Of a DNA stretch of 11,041 nt, positions 1-6,414 are shown piece after piece. Made by a program: the position numbers and the translations under genes. The notes under the pieces are model-generated. The model did no database searches. It saw only the letters and a list, made by a program, of their open reading frames with translations, and had not been told where the DNA came from. The DNA is taken from assembly GCA_046757205.1 (NCBI GenBank), contig JBHHXR010000113.1, positions 1-11,041 of the forward strand. The letters are read 5' to 3'. Each line of letters starts with the position of its first letter. Position 1 is the stretch's first letter. The stretch is from JBHHXR01 sp046757205 (GTDB lineage: Bacteria; Pseudomonadota; Alphaproteobacteria; Rhodobacterales; Rhodobacteraceae).

Positions 1-2
1 TC

Positions 3-557
3 GTCATGGCGGTGCCCAGGTGCGGCTCCTCGATGGTCGCCGGGGCCTTCGCCCGCCACGGGGCCTGGGTCGGCACCTGCCGGGGGCCGGACAGGTTCAA
101 CGAGAGGGGATATTTCGAGAATATCCACATGCGGGTGCTTCTCCAACGGTACGGGAAGGTGTTGGAAAAGGAACCTCCCGACCCCGACCCCGAATGGATC
201 GATGGGGTCAAGGGGATTCTCGCCAAGGACGGGTATTCGGAAGGCCCGTGGCTGTTCAAGATGTCGGCGATGTATCACAAATTGTGGGAACCGTTCGGCC
301 CGACCTTCGTGGTCCCGAGACGACCCCCGGAATCGGTGATCGCGTCGATCAAAAGTTCGAGAATAGTGTCGGGGGATATCGAGACCATCGTTCATCGCCA
401 CGAGGCCCTGATGTCGCGTCTGGAAGGGTTTCATGTCGATACCCCCGCCGTTGCGAAGGGCGACCTGACGACCCTGGAGGAAGCGATCAAGGGCTGCGGG
501 CTGAAATTCGACGAATCCGTGAAGGGTTTCATAAGCCCGGGGCTGTGGCACTATTGA
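3..557 (+). CDS. Sulfotransferase-like P-loop protein (5' end outside window)
   Basis: Probable PAPS-dependent sulfotransferase-fold protein, which would transfer a sulfuryl group to a sugar or other hydroxyl acceptor. Numbering from the ATG at position 6, residues 4-13 (PRCGSSMVAG) match the 5'-phosphosulfate-binding loop of the family (typically PRSGTS). Residues 35-39 (GYFEN) match the 'NpkGYFE' segment common in phage and bacterial sulfotransferase-like proteins. Residues 103-118 (VPRRPPESVIASIKSS) resemble the 3'-phosphate-binding segment, with Arg followed by Ser. Starting at the ATG at 6 would leave only three residues of the first beta strand before the loop. The codon before it (GTC, Val) is also hydrophobic, so the true start is probably upstream of the window. 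About 183 residues are visible, which is short for the family. The stop overlaps the start of the next gene, a second carbohydrate-related protein, which suggests joint expression. The acceptor is unknown, and the call rests on motifs only. Confidence 0.72.
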   Translation, partial: VMAVPRCGSSMVAGAFARHGAWVGTCRGPDRFNERGYFENIHMRVLLQRYGKVLEKEPPDPDPEWIDGVKGILAKDGYSEGPWLFKMSAMYHKLWEPFGPTFVVPRRPPESVIASIKSSRIVSGDIETIVHRHEALMSRLEGFHVDTPAVAKGDLTTLEEAIKGCGLKFDESVKGFISPGLWHY

Positions 558-1123
558 TTGCCTTGTGCGTCCGCGAGGGTGAAGCGTTCCCTCGAAAATA
601 CGTTCCCGGCCTCAGGCGACAGGTCGAAGAGCACATCGGGCCGCTTTTGTGCCTTGGTGACGATATCCCGCTGCGCGAGGGCTACACCGGGTGGTGGGCC
701 AAGATGGAACTGTTCTCCCCTGACAACGAGAACCTTCGCCCCTGCCTCTATCTCGATCTCGATACCTTCGTGCTGGGGGGTTGCCGGGACATGCTGGTTC
801 CGGTCGAAAAACTGACCATGCTGGCCGACTTCAATCAGCCGACCCGGGGCGCGTCCGGGGTCATGTTGATACCGGAGGACACCGGAGCGATATGGGAAAG
901 ATGGCTGAGGGAACGTCCCGACAGGGACATGAGCCACAAGGACGGGGATGGGGGGTTCCTGAGGACATTCCCGCATGACTATATGCAGGATATGTTCAAG
1001 GGCATTCATTCGTACAAGCTGGACTGTCGCGCGGGGCCGAGGGGGAGGATGGTCTGCTTCCACGGCAAGCCAAAGCCGCACGAGACGGACGGCTGGGCAA
1101 GGGAAATCTACGAGACATGGTAG
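554..1123 (+). CDS. Small GT-A-type glycosyltransferase-like protein
   Basis: A 189-aa protein resembling compact nucleotide-diphospho-sugar transferases found in phage genomes. The chosen TTG start overlaps the preceding TGA by four bases (TTGA, 554-557) and places the expected first strand at the N-terminus (IALCVREG, then KYVPGLRRQV at residues 15-24). Family-like landmarks are WWAKMELFSP (47-56), the hydrophobic strand ending in a DxD motif LYLDLDTFVLG (65-75, D68/D70) that normally binds metal and nucleotide sugar, GASGVMLI (99-106), and FHGKPKPHE (169-177) near the C-terminus. In this type of protein the last motif is a conserved His-rich end segment. Donor and acceptor sugars cannot be read from the sequence. 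The gene lies between the sulfotransferase-like gene and terminase, overlapping the latter by seven bases, so it is probably expressed with the late genes. There is no ATG start. A GGGG stretch about 10 bases upstream is the only ribosome-site candidate. Confidence 0.72.
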   Translation: MIALCVREGEAFPRKYVPGLRRQVEEHIGPLLCLGDDIPLREGYTGWWAKMELFSPDNENLRPCLYLDLDTFVLGGCRDMLVPVEKLTMLADFNQPTRGASGVMLIPEDTGAIWERWLRERPDRDMSHKDGDGGFLRTFPHDYMQDMFKGIHSYKLDCRAGPRGRMVCFHGKPKPHETDGWAREIYETW

Positions 1124-2523
1124 ACGGCGACACGGCCCTGAGAAACATTCGCCGGGTTCTGCGAAGCCGGTTCTTCGACTATTCCCCCTACGACTGGCAG
1201 AGGGGGTTCCACGACGCCGGCAAGGAATTCAGCGAAAGAATGCTGATGGCCGCCAACCGCGTCGGAAAGACGATGAGCGCGGCCACGGAAGTCGCCTACC
1301 ATCTGACGGGCGACTATCCAGAATGGTGGTCCGGGAAAAGATTCGATACCCCCACCCTTGTCTGGACCGGCTCTCCAACCAACGAATCCTCGCGCGAGAT
1401 CGTGCAGAAGGAACTTCTCGGCGGAATCGGGGAAGATCTGGGATCCGGGGTGATCCCTATTCACAAGATTGCCGGCAAGCCCCGAATGAGACAGGCGGGG
1501 GTGTCGGACGTGGTGGACGTCTTCAAAGTAAAGCACAAGGAAGGGGTCTCCACCTGCGTGCTGAAGACCTACGAACAGGGCTGGCAGAAATGGCAGGGAA
1601 CCGCCCCTCATGTGGTCTGGCTGGACGAAGAGCCCGACGACTATATGATCTTCTCCGAGGCGCAGACGCGGATATTGTCCAGCGACGGAGTGATTCTGGT
1701 CACGTTCACCCCCCTGCTCGGCATGACCGACCTCGTGACCCACTTCATGGACGACAACGGCTCCTACCTCAAGACGGCGACCTGGGACGACGCCCCCCAT
1801 CTGGACGAGAAGAAGAAGGCCGAATATCTCAGGAGGTACAGGGCGCACGAAGTGGACGCCCGGACCAAGGGCATCCCGATGATGGGCGAGGCGGCGGTGT
1901 TCCCAATTCCCGAGAACAGCATCAAATGCGATCCGTTCGCCGTCCCGAGCCACTTCGCCAGGATCAAGGGCGTGGACTTCGGAGTCGATCACCCGGCGGC
2001 GGGAGCATGTGTGGCGTGGGACAGGGACAACGATGTCATCTATCTCTACGATTGCTACAGGAAATCCGGGGAAACCTCGGTCTACCACGCGGCGTGGCTC
2101 AACAAATCCGAATCGTGGGTGCCCGTCTCGTGGCCGCACGACGGGATGAACCGGGAGAAATCGGGAGGGGAAACCATCGCCCAGGCGTATCTCAAGCATG
2201 GCGTCAACATGCTCGGGAAGTCCGCCAGGTACCCGAAACAGCCGGGAGAAGCGAAGGCCAAGGGCGGCGCCCAACCCCAATGGCCGGTGATCGACGAACT
2301 GCGGGAAAGAATGTTGACCGAAAGATTCAAGGTTTTCGGCCACTTGAACGCCTTTTTCGAGGAGTATCGGTCATATCATGTCAAGGACGGGAAGATCGTG
2401 CCGGTCAGGGATGACATCTTGAAAGCTTTGTTCTATGCTGTGATGATGAAGCGGTACGCGACCACGGCTCCCGTCCAGGGATACGAGGTCATGGTCCCGG
2501 AAGGATTGAGCAGCAGATTATGA
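1117..2523 (+). CDS. terL: Terminase large subunit (TerL)
   Basis: The motor of DNA packaging: an N-terminal ATPase drives translocation into the procapsid through the portal, and a C-terminal RNase H-like nuclease cuts the concatemer. The protein has 468 aa. Walker A is AANRVGKT (residues 45-52). Walker B with the catalytic acidic pair is HVVWLDEE (165-172, D170/E171). The coupling motif is TFTP (196-199). Nuclease-domain acidic residues are visible at D287 (KGVDFGVDHP), D342 (SWPHDG) and D432/D433 (RDDILKALFYAVMM). All expected catalytic elements are therefore present and the gene looks intact. The ATG start overlaps the previous stop in ATGGTAG (1117-1123), with AAGGGA at 1099-1104 as a distant ribosome site. 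It looks like the P22 gp2/Terminase_6 type, but the end-generation mechanism (headful or site-specific) cannot be decided. No small terminase is visible; it may lie upstream of the window. Confidence 0.95.
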   Translation: MVDGDTALRNIRRVLRSRFFDYSPYDWQRGFHDAGKEFSERMLMAANRVGKTMSAATEVAYHLTGDYPEWWSGKRFDTPTLVWTGSPTNESSREIVQKELLGGIGEDLGSGVIPIHKIAGKPRMRQAGVSDVVDVFKVKHKEGVSTCVLKTYEQGWQKWQGTAPHVVWLDEEPDDYMIFSEAQTRILSSDGVILVTFTPLLGMTDLVTHFMDDNGSYLKTATWDDAPHLDEKKKAEYLRRYRAHEVDARTKGIPMMGEAAVFPIPENSIKCDPFAVPSHFARIKGVDFGVDHPAAGACVAWDRDNDVIYLYDCYRKSGETSVYHAAWLNKSESWVPVSWPHDGMNREKSGGETIAQAYLKHGVNMLGKSARYPKQPGEAKAKGGAQPQWPVIDELRERMLTERFKVFGHLNAFFEEYRSYHVKDGKIVPVRDDILKALFYAVMMKRYATTAPVQGYEVMVPEGLSSRL

Positions 2524-2852
2524 ACTACCGGAAGGCGGAAACGGTATTTCGGAAGCTGGGCGTCTCCCCGGAGAAGAAGGTGACAACGCGCGACGGGGAA
2601 ATCTATGTCGCGGAAGGGTATGTGGCCGAGGCGTCGAAGGACTTCCCTTTCGGGTTCTACAGGACGATCTATATCGTCGCCCGAGGCGAAGACATGCTGG
2701 ACTACGGCCCCGAACTGCTCTTCGATGCTCTTCATGACGGCGACAAGGGATGGGACATGAACACGCGCAAGACCGCCCGGATCAACACCGCCATCAACGA
2801 GGCCAAGGCTTTTCTGAAGGCGAGGTCAAGGAATGCCCAGGTTCTCGCCTGA
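2520..2852 (+). CDS. Hypothetical protein between terminase and portal
   Basis: A 110-aa soluble protein that I do not recognise. The start ATG overlaps the terminase stop in ATGA (2520-2523), and the end overlaps the portal start by 20 bases, so it sits in a fully coupled packaging operon. GGAAGGA at 2499-2505 is a possible but distant ribosome site. The sequence is mixed alpha/beta: a charged N-terminus (MNYRKAETVFRKLG), an exposed strand-turn region around residues 20-56, and a likely helix near residues 83-104 (TRKTARINTAINEAKAFLKA). There is no signal peptide, transmembrane segment or metal-binding cluster. Position alone would allow a small packaging or portal-associated role, but nothing in the sequence proves it. 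Coding is supported by tight overlaps at both ends and by codon composition like its neighbours. Confidence 0.8.
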   Translation: MNYRKAETVFRKLGVSPEKKVTTRDGEIYVAEGYVAEASKDFPFGFYRTIYIVARGEDMLDYGPELLFDALHDGDKGWDMNTRKTARINTAINEAKAFLKARSRNAQVLA

Positions 2853-4653
2853 CGACTTCGATCTGATCGCGGAATACATCCTCGACGAGTTCTCTCGGCG
2901 CAAAAACCGCCGCGCCGGGATGGAAGCGTATTGGGACGACGTAGACCGGCAGATCCGCATGACCTCGACCCGCAAGCACAAGATGATCCGGGATGCTCCC
3001 GACCGGACGCTGGCCTGGCGGGCCGAACTGGAACTTCCCTTGCAGGCCCAGACCCTCGAAGTCCTGACCGCCGACGCCCGAAGAATGATGTTCTCGGACG
3101 ATTCCACATGGTTCTCGGCCCATGCCGACGTTACGGGGGACATCGAGGCGGTCGAGCGGGACACGGGGCTTCCGGTTTCGGACTTGCAAAGATCGGGGCA
3201 ACGGGACTCGAACAAGAGGATCGAGGGCCTGCTGAACCATTTCCATCGGCAGTACGATTTCTTCGGCAACTACGACCAGATCAACGCGGAAGCGTTCAAG
3301 TACGGAATCGGAGTGGGGAGAGGCCGTCTGGTCACGAAACAGGTTCTCATCGAAACCGCGAAGGGAATCGAACGGGACAAGGCCCGCTTCCCGGTCATCG
3401 TGCCGCGGGCGATCAGGAACGTCTATCTCGATGACACCCCGCACAACGTGATGAGCGAGGGCATTTCCATCGGGCCGGCCATCGTCGCGTATTCGCGCCC
3501 CCTTCTGGAAGACGTCAAGATTTCCGCCAACCGGGGGTCGAACGACCCGAAGGACGAGAATGGCGGGTGGATGCCGGCGGCGGTCAACAAGCTCGTGCCC
3601 GACAAGAACCAATGTGTCGAACTTCTGGAGTTCGAGGGCGATCTCGTCGTGCCGAGGCGGGAGAAAGGCAGCATCTTCCAGCCCGGCGTGATCGTCACCG
3701 TTGCCAAGGGCGGAGTGGAGAACGACCGCGCCACGCGGGCGGTTGTCCGGTGGCGATTCAGGAAATACCCGTTTTCGAGTTACGTGCTGCACCCCTACCA
3801 GAACGAGGATCTTTCGACCCCCTATCCGTCGTCTCCGCTGCTCAAGGGGCGCCCGGTTCAGATGGCGGCGACGGAAGCGCTGAACAACCTGATCGACTGC
3901 GCGAACCTCAGGACGCTCCCCCCGATAGGGTACGACCGGAACGACCCGGAATTCGTCTCGAAGGGCGGGCCGCTGATCCATCCCAGGGCGCAATGGGGAT
4001 CGACCGAGGATATCAAGGTTCACGAGATCGGCGACCCCGCCGCGCTCTTGCAGATGTACATCTCGTTATTGCAACAGTACGCGGACGTGACGGGAGTGAA
4101 CCAGCCCAGGCTTGGGGCGCAGACGGTTTCCCATACCACGGCGTTCGCCAAGGAACGGGAGGAAATCAGGGGGACCGCGAGAACCGTCGATTACGTCACG
4201 TCCACAGGAAAAGGCCCGCTTAGCAAGTGGCTCTACATGGAATATGAAATGGGCCGGGATGCTTTCGGGGAGAGAACGATCTACCTCGACGGTGAGAAGA
4301 GGTTTGAAAAACTCTCCGGGAAGAACTTCCCCCGGCGGGTCGGGTTCGAGTGGTTCGGGGCCGGCGGGCCGACGGAGGAACGGACAAGGCGGGAAATGCG
4401 GCTGCAATCGGCGCAGATGGCAATCCAGATGGACACGCTCAATGTTCAGATGGGCGGCCGGCCGGTTCTGGACCTCGCGGCCCTGGTGGAGCAGACCTTG
4501 AAGGAAGGCGGTTGGGTCGATGTCGATGCTGTCACAAGAAGTGCGGGGCTTTCTGGCGGACCTCAAGGTTCACCCGCTTTGGCCGGTCCTGCTGGGGCAG
4601 ATCGAGGCCCCGAAAGTCCCCCGCTACAAACGATCCAGGGAGGGATCACTTGA
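2833..4653 (+). CDS. Portal protein
   Basis: The dodecameric ring at one capsid vertex, through which DNA is packaged and ejected and which docks the terminase and the head-tail adaptor. The 606-aa length suits podovirus portals. Seen features: a basic N-terminal helical region (residues 8-50); the clip/stem-like section around AEAFKYGIGVGRGRLVTKQ (152-170); DNLxYLDDTPHN-type segment VYLDDTPHN (197-205); the wing-to-stem region SPLLKGRPVQMAATEALNNL (334-353); GGPLIHP (378-384); and ADVTGVNQPRLGA (417-429), corresponding to the typical 'tGv.ep..G' segment just after the stem. The C-terminal 40 or so residues, from about 563, are Gly/Pro/Ala-rich and look disordered; they coincide exactly with an overlapping gene in another frame. 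The ATG at 2833 has GAGG at 2822-2825 with 7-base spacing. It lies immediately downstream of terminase in a coupled operon. Confidence 0.93.
   Translation: MPRFSPDDFDLIAEYILDEFSRRKNRRAGMEAYWDDVDRQIRMTSTRKHKMIRDAPDRTLAWRAELELPLQAQTLEVLTADARRMMFSDDSTWFSAHADVTGDIEAVERDTGLPVSDLQRSGQRDSNKRIEGLLNHFHRQYDFFGNYDQINAEAFKYGIGVGRGRLVTKQVLIETAKGIERDKARFPVIVPRAIRNVYLDDTPHNVMSEGISIGPAIVAYSRPLLEDVKISANRGSNDPKDENGGWMPAAVNKLVPDKNQCVELLEFEGDLVVPRREKGSIFQPGVIVTVAKGGVENDRATRAVVRWRFRKYPFSSYVLHPYQNEDLSTPYPSSPLLKGRPVQMAATEALNNLIDCANLRTLPPIGYDRNDPEFVSKGGPLIHPRAQWGSTEDIKVHEIGDPAALLQMYISLLQQYADVTGVNQPRLGAQTVSHTTAFAKEREEIRGTARTVDYVTSTGKGPLSKWLYMEYEMGRDAFGERTIYLDGEKRFEKLSGKNFPRRVGFEWFGAGGPTEERTRREMRLQSAQMAIQMDTLNVQMGGRPVLDLAALVEQTLKEGGWVDVDAVTRSAGLSGGPQGSPALAGPAGADRGPESPPLQTIQGGIT
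4501..4508 (+). promoter_or_regulatory. Possible ribosome binding site for the gene nested in the portal end
   Basis: AAGGAAGG lies 11 bases before the ATG at 4520. This is longer than ideal spacing, but it is the only purine-rich site near that start. The site is inside the portal coding sequence. Confidence 0.4.
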
Positions 4654-4735
4654 GCAGGAACGCGATTGGATATATTTTTCGGGCCGGATCGACGAATACG
4701 ACCGACTCATGACGCTTTTAGGAGATAACGAATGA
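4520..4735 (+). CDS. Small conserved-type phage protein overlapping the portal 3' end
   Basis: A 71-aa protein read in a different frame from the portal; its first 134 bases lie inside the portal gene. I judge it real for three reasons. It continues 82 bases beyond the portal stop and ends in an ATGA overlap with the next gene. It also has a recognisable pattern of small proteins found between portal and scaffold genes: FLADLKVHPLWPVLL (residues 11-25), PKVPRYK (31-37), then W-x-YFSGR (50-56) followed by a helix and LLGDN at the end. The conserved-looking HPLW and PRYK parts lie in the overlap, so the overlap itself seems functional. The alternative ATG at 4526 has a worse ribosome-site distance. 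There is no membrane segment or known enzyme motif. The role is unknown; position suggests head assembly. Confidence 0.78.
   Translation: MSMLSQEVRGFLADLKVHPLWPVLLGQIEAPKVPRYKRSREGSLEQERDWIYFSGRIDEYDRLMTLLGDNE
4720..4724 (+). promoter_or_regulatory. Ribosome binding site of the scaffold-like gene
   Basis: AGGAG with a 7-base spacer before the ATG at 4732, inside the end of the preceding small gene. It is among the strongest Shine-Dalgarno sites here and fits high expression of a scaffold. Confidence 0.75.
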
Positions 4736-5262
4736 CTGCCGAGGAAACCGACGCCCAGACGGAAGAGTCCGGGACCGAGGAAACCGACGCCACGCTCGAC
4801 GAACTTCTCACGGAGTTCGACGAGGAAACCAAACCCGAGCGGACCAAAGACGATCGAATCGGGCAGGTTGTCAGTTTTGTCGAGGAAGTCAGGGCCGAGA
4901 AAGCCCAGAAGGAGCTTGGCGAAGCCATCGATGACGCGGTGAAACGGATCAAGGGCGATCTCGAAATCGACCCCGATCTCGCCGAGGGGTATCTTCACGT
5001 TCAGGCGCGGAGAAACCCGGCGGTCGAAAAGGCGTTTCAGAACCGCGGCAAGAATCCGGCCGCATGGACCAGGGTTCTCGCAAAGATGAATTCGGAGCTC
5101 TCCGGGAAAGTCTCGACCGACAAAGAGGCCACTGATGATCGCGAAGCGGTTGCCGCTGCCGTCCGCAGCGCATCAACCAAGGCCCCCGAGGGGGAGGACC
5201 AGATCGACTATACGAACATGCCGGAAGGCGAGTTCAACCAGTTGATCTCGAATCTGCCCTGA
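4732..5262 (+). CDS. Putative scaffolding protein
   Basis: A 176-aa, highly charged protein directly before the major capsid gene, the usual place and character of a scaffold, which guides capsid assembly from inside the procapsid and is then removed. The N-terminal 40 residues are strongly acidic (many Glu/Asp/Thr, with a repeated EETDA block). Residues 42-78 form a likely long helix (RIGQVVSFVEEVRAEKAQKE and onward), and residues 83-123 form further helices with basic patches (ARRNPAVEKAF, AAWTRVLAKMNSEL). The C-terminus (PEGEFNQLISNL) is a short amphipathic segment. No protease motif is seen. The start ATG overlaps the previous stop in ATGA and has a good AGGAG site. Scaffolds are poorly conserved, so this call depends on position and composition. 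Confidence 0.75.
   Translation: MTAEETDAQTEESGTEETDATLDELLTEFDEETKPERTKDDRIGQVVSFVEEVRAEKAQKELGEAIDDAVKRIKGDLEIDPDLAEGYLHVQARRNPAVEKAFQNRGKNPAAWTRVLAKMNSELSGKVSTDKEATDDREAVAAAVRSASTKAPEGEDQIDYTNMPEGEFNQLISNLP
4739..4791 (+). repeat. 17-bp direct repeat in scaffold gene start
   Basis: CCGAGGAAACCGACGCC occurs exactly at 4739-4755 and again at 4775-4791, a 36-base period that keeps the reading frame. It encodes the repeated acidic block EETDA in the scaffold-like protein and looks like an internal duplication. Confidence 0.85.
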
Positions 5263-5271
5263 GGGCCGTTT

Positions 5272-5276
5272 CGGAG
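5272..5276 (+). promoter_or_regulatory. Ribosome binding site of the major capsid gene
   Basis: CGGAG lies 8 bases before the ATG at 5285, in the 22-base gap after the scaffold stop. It supports that start over any internal one. Confidence 0.65.
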
Positions 5277-5284
5277 ACTGAACA

Positions 5285-6373
5285 ATGGCCACGACCATTT
5301 CAGCAACCGACAGTGAACTGCAAAAACCAGTAAACACTGTCTTCTCGCAGCTGTTCCTTCGGCGAGCCCAGCAGAACTGCCCCTATTTCGTGGGGACCAT
5401 GCCGGGCCAGATCAATCGTCGCCGGGGAACGTCAACCATCACTTGGCGGCGCGTCGATCAGTTGACGCCGACCACGTCCGCGTTGAGCGAACTTACCACC
5501 ACGGCATCCTACATGCAGGGGCGGAGTTCGGTCACCGCATCGACCACCGAAGTCTCGGCCACCGTGTCGAAGTACGGGCAGTTCTACATCACCAACGAGG
5601 AAGTTGACCTGTACCTCCCGAACGGGCACACGGCGGAACTGGTCGCGACGCTCGGCGAAAGCGCCGGGCGGTCCCTCAATCAGCTTCAGAGGAACATCGC
5701 GGAGGACAATTCCACCCTTCGCTATGGCGGCAACGTCGCGTCCGACGGCGCGGTCACGGCCGCAGTGGTCCTGAACGACCTCAAGCGGGTCATCAACGAA
5801 CTGCTGGTCAATTCGGCCCGCACCTTCGCGCCGATGACCACGGGCAGCCAGAACATCGGCACCGCCCCGGTCCTTCCGGCCTTCTGGGCGATCAACCACC
5901 CGAACGTGTCGGAGGACGTTTGCGGGATTTCGGGGTTCAAGTCGGTCGAGACCTATGCCGGGCAGACCGCGACGATTCAGGGCGAGTACGGCCTGATCCA
6001 GCGCGCCGGCAAGGCGATCCGGTTCATCCAGACCGAGGATGCTTCGATCGACTCCGGGTCCGGCGCGTCCGGTGCCGCTTCGGCGGGGCTGAAGGGCACG
6101 TCCGATAACGTCGATGTCTACACCATCGTCGTCTACGGGCGGGATGCCTTCGGCTCGGTCGGCCTCGGGCGCCGGCATACCGACGGCGTATACCGGGCCG
6201 GCGACGACCCGGGGATGTGGGATCTGATCTTCCACGACCGGGGGTCCGGCGGAACCTCGGATCCCTACAACGAGGTCGCCACCCTCGCGTGGAAGGGATT
6301 CCATGCCGGGGCGGTCCTCAATTCCAACTGGTCGCGCGGGATTCGTGTCGGCGCAACCGACCTGACGGCGTAA
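5285..6373 (+). CDS. Major capsid protein, N4-gp56 family
   Basis: Forms the icosahedral shell. The 362-aa protein shows the order of elements typical of the N4-gp56 family (HK97 fold): an N-terminal segment with a basic patch (RRAQQNCPYFVGTMPGQINR, 26-45); a Thr/Ser-rich strand region (59-98) leading to QFYITNEEVDLY (99-110); the long 'spine' helix region ESAGRSLNQLQRNIAEDN (125-142); FWAINHPNV (200-208); GEYGLIQRAGKAIRFIQTEDA (233-253), the family's 'G.i.GvrfveT' signature; VYTIVVYGRDAFG (278-290); and the C-terminal ATLAWKGFHAGAVLNSNW (332-349), the family's WKa-x-vLN end. There is no N-terminal protease domain. It follows the scaffold with its own ribosome site and is followed by a strong hairpin. 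Intact and confidently assigned; exact subfamily not determined. Confidence 0.93.
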   Translation: MATTISATDSELQKPVNTVFSQLFLRRAQQNCPYFVGTMPGQINRRRGTSTITWRRVDQLTPTTSALSELTTTASYMQGRSSVTASTTEVSATVSKYGQFYITNEEVDLYLPNGHTAELVATLGESAGRSLNQLQRNIAEDNSTLRYGGNVASDGAVTAAVVLNDLKRVINELLVNSARTFAPMTTGSQNIGTAPVLPAFWAINHPNVSEDVCGISGFKSVETYAGQTATIQGEYGLIQRAGKAIRFIQTEDASIDSGSGASGAASAGLKGTSDNVDVYTIVVYGRDAFGSVGLGRRHTDGVYRAGDDPGMWDLIFHDRGSGGTSDPYNEVATLAWKGFHAGAVLNSNWSRGIRVGATDLTA

Positions 6374-6379
6374 CAGGGT

Positions 6380-6399
6380 GGGGCACCTTCGGGTGCCCC
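6380..6399 (+). terminator. C(TTCG)G hairpin after the major capsid gene
   Basis: An 8-base perfect stem, GGGGCACC (6380-6387) with GGTGCCCC (6392-6399), closes a TTCG loop with a C-G closing pair, the extra-stable tetraloop type. It starts seven bases after the capsid stop. The following run is only CTTTCCTT-like and not a clean T tract, so it may be a partial terminator, an RNase-protecting hairpin at the end of the capsid message, or both. The next gene is only 15 bases further on, so some read-through is expected. Confidence 0.75.
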
Positions 6400-6405
6400 T
6401 TCCTT

Positions 6406-6410
6406 GGAGG
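6406..6410 (+). promoter_or_regulatory. Ribosome binding site deciding the start at 6415
   Basis: GGAGG with a 4-base spacer before the ATG at 6415. The same frame is open far upstream inside the capsid gene, so this site is what fixes the start after the hairpin. Confidence 0.75.
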
Positions 6411-6414
6411 ATTC

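Noticed and set aside
1108..2343. 411-codon minus-strand frame opposite the terminase gene
   Set aside because: The plus strand here carries complete terminase motifs, and the minus product is low-complexity and His/Gly/Arg-rich.
975..2414. 479-codon plus-strand frame overlapping the glycosyltransferase end and terminase
   Set aside because: An Arg/Gly-rich out-of-frame translation. The terminase frame carries all the conserved motifs.
2794..4023. 409-codon minus-strand frame opposite the portal gene
   Set aside because: Shadow of the portal gene, with Arg/Asp/Val-rich composition and no domain.
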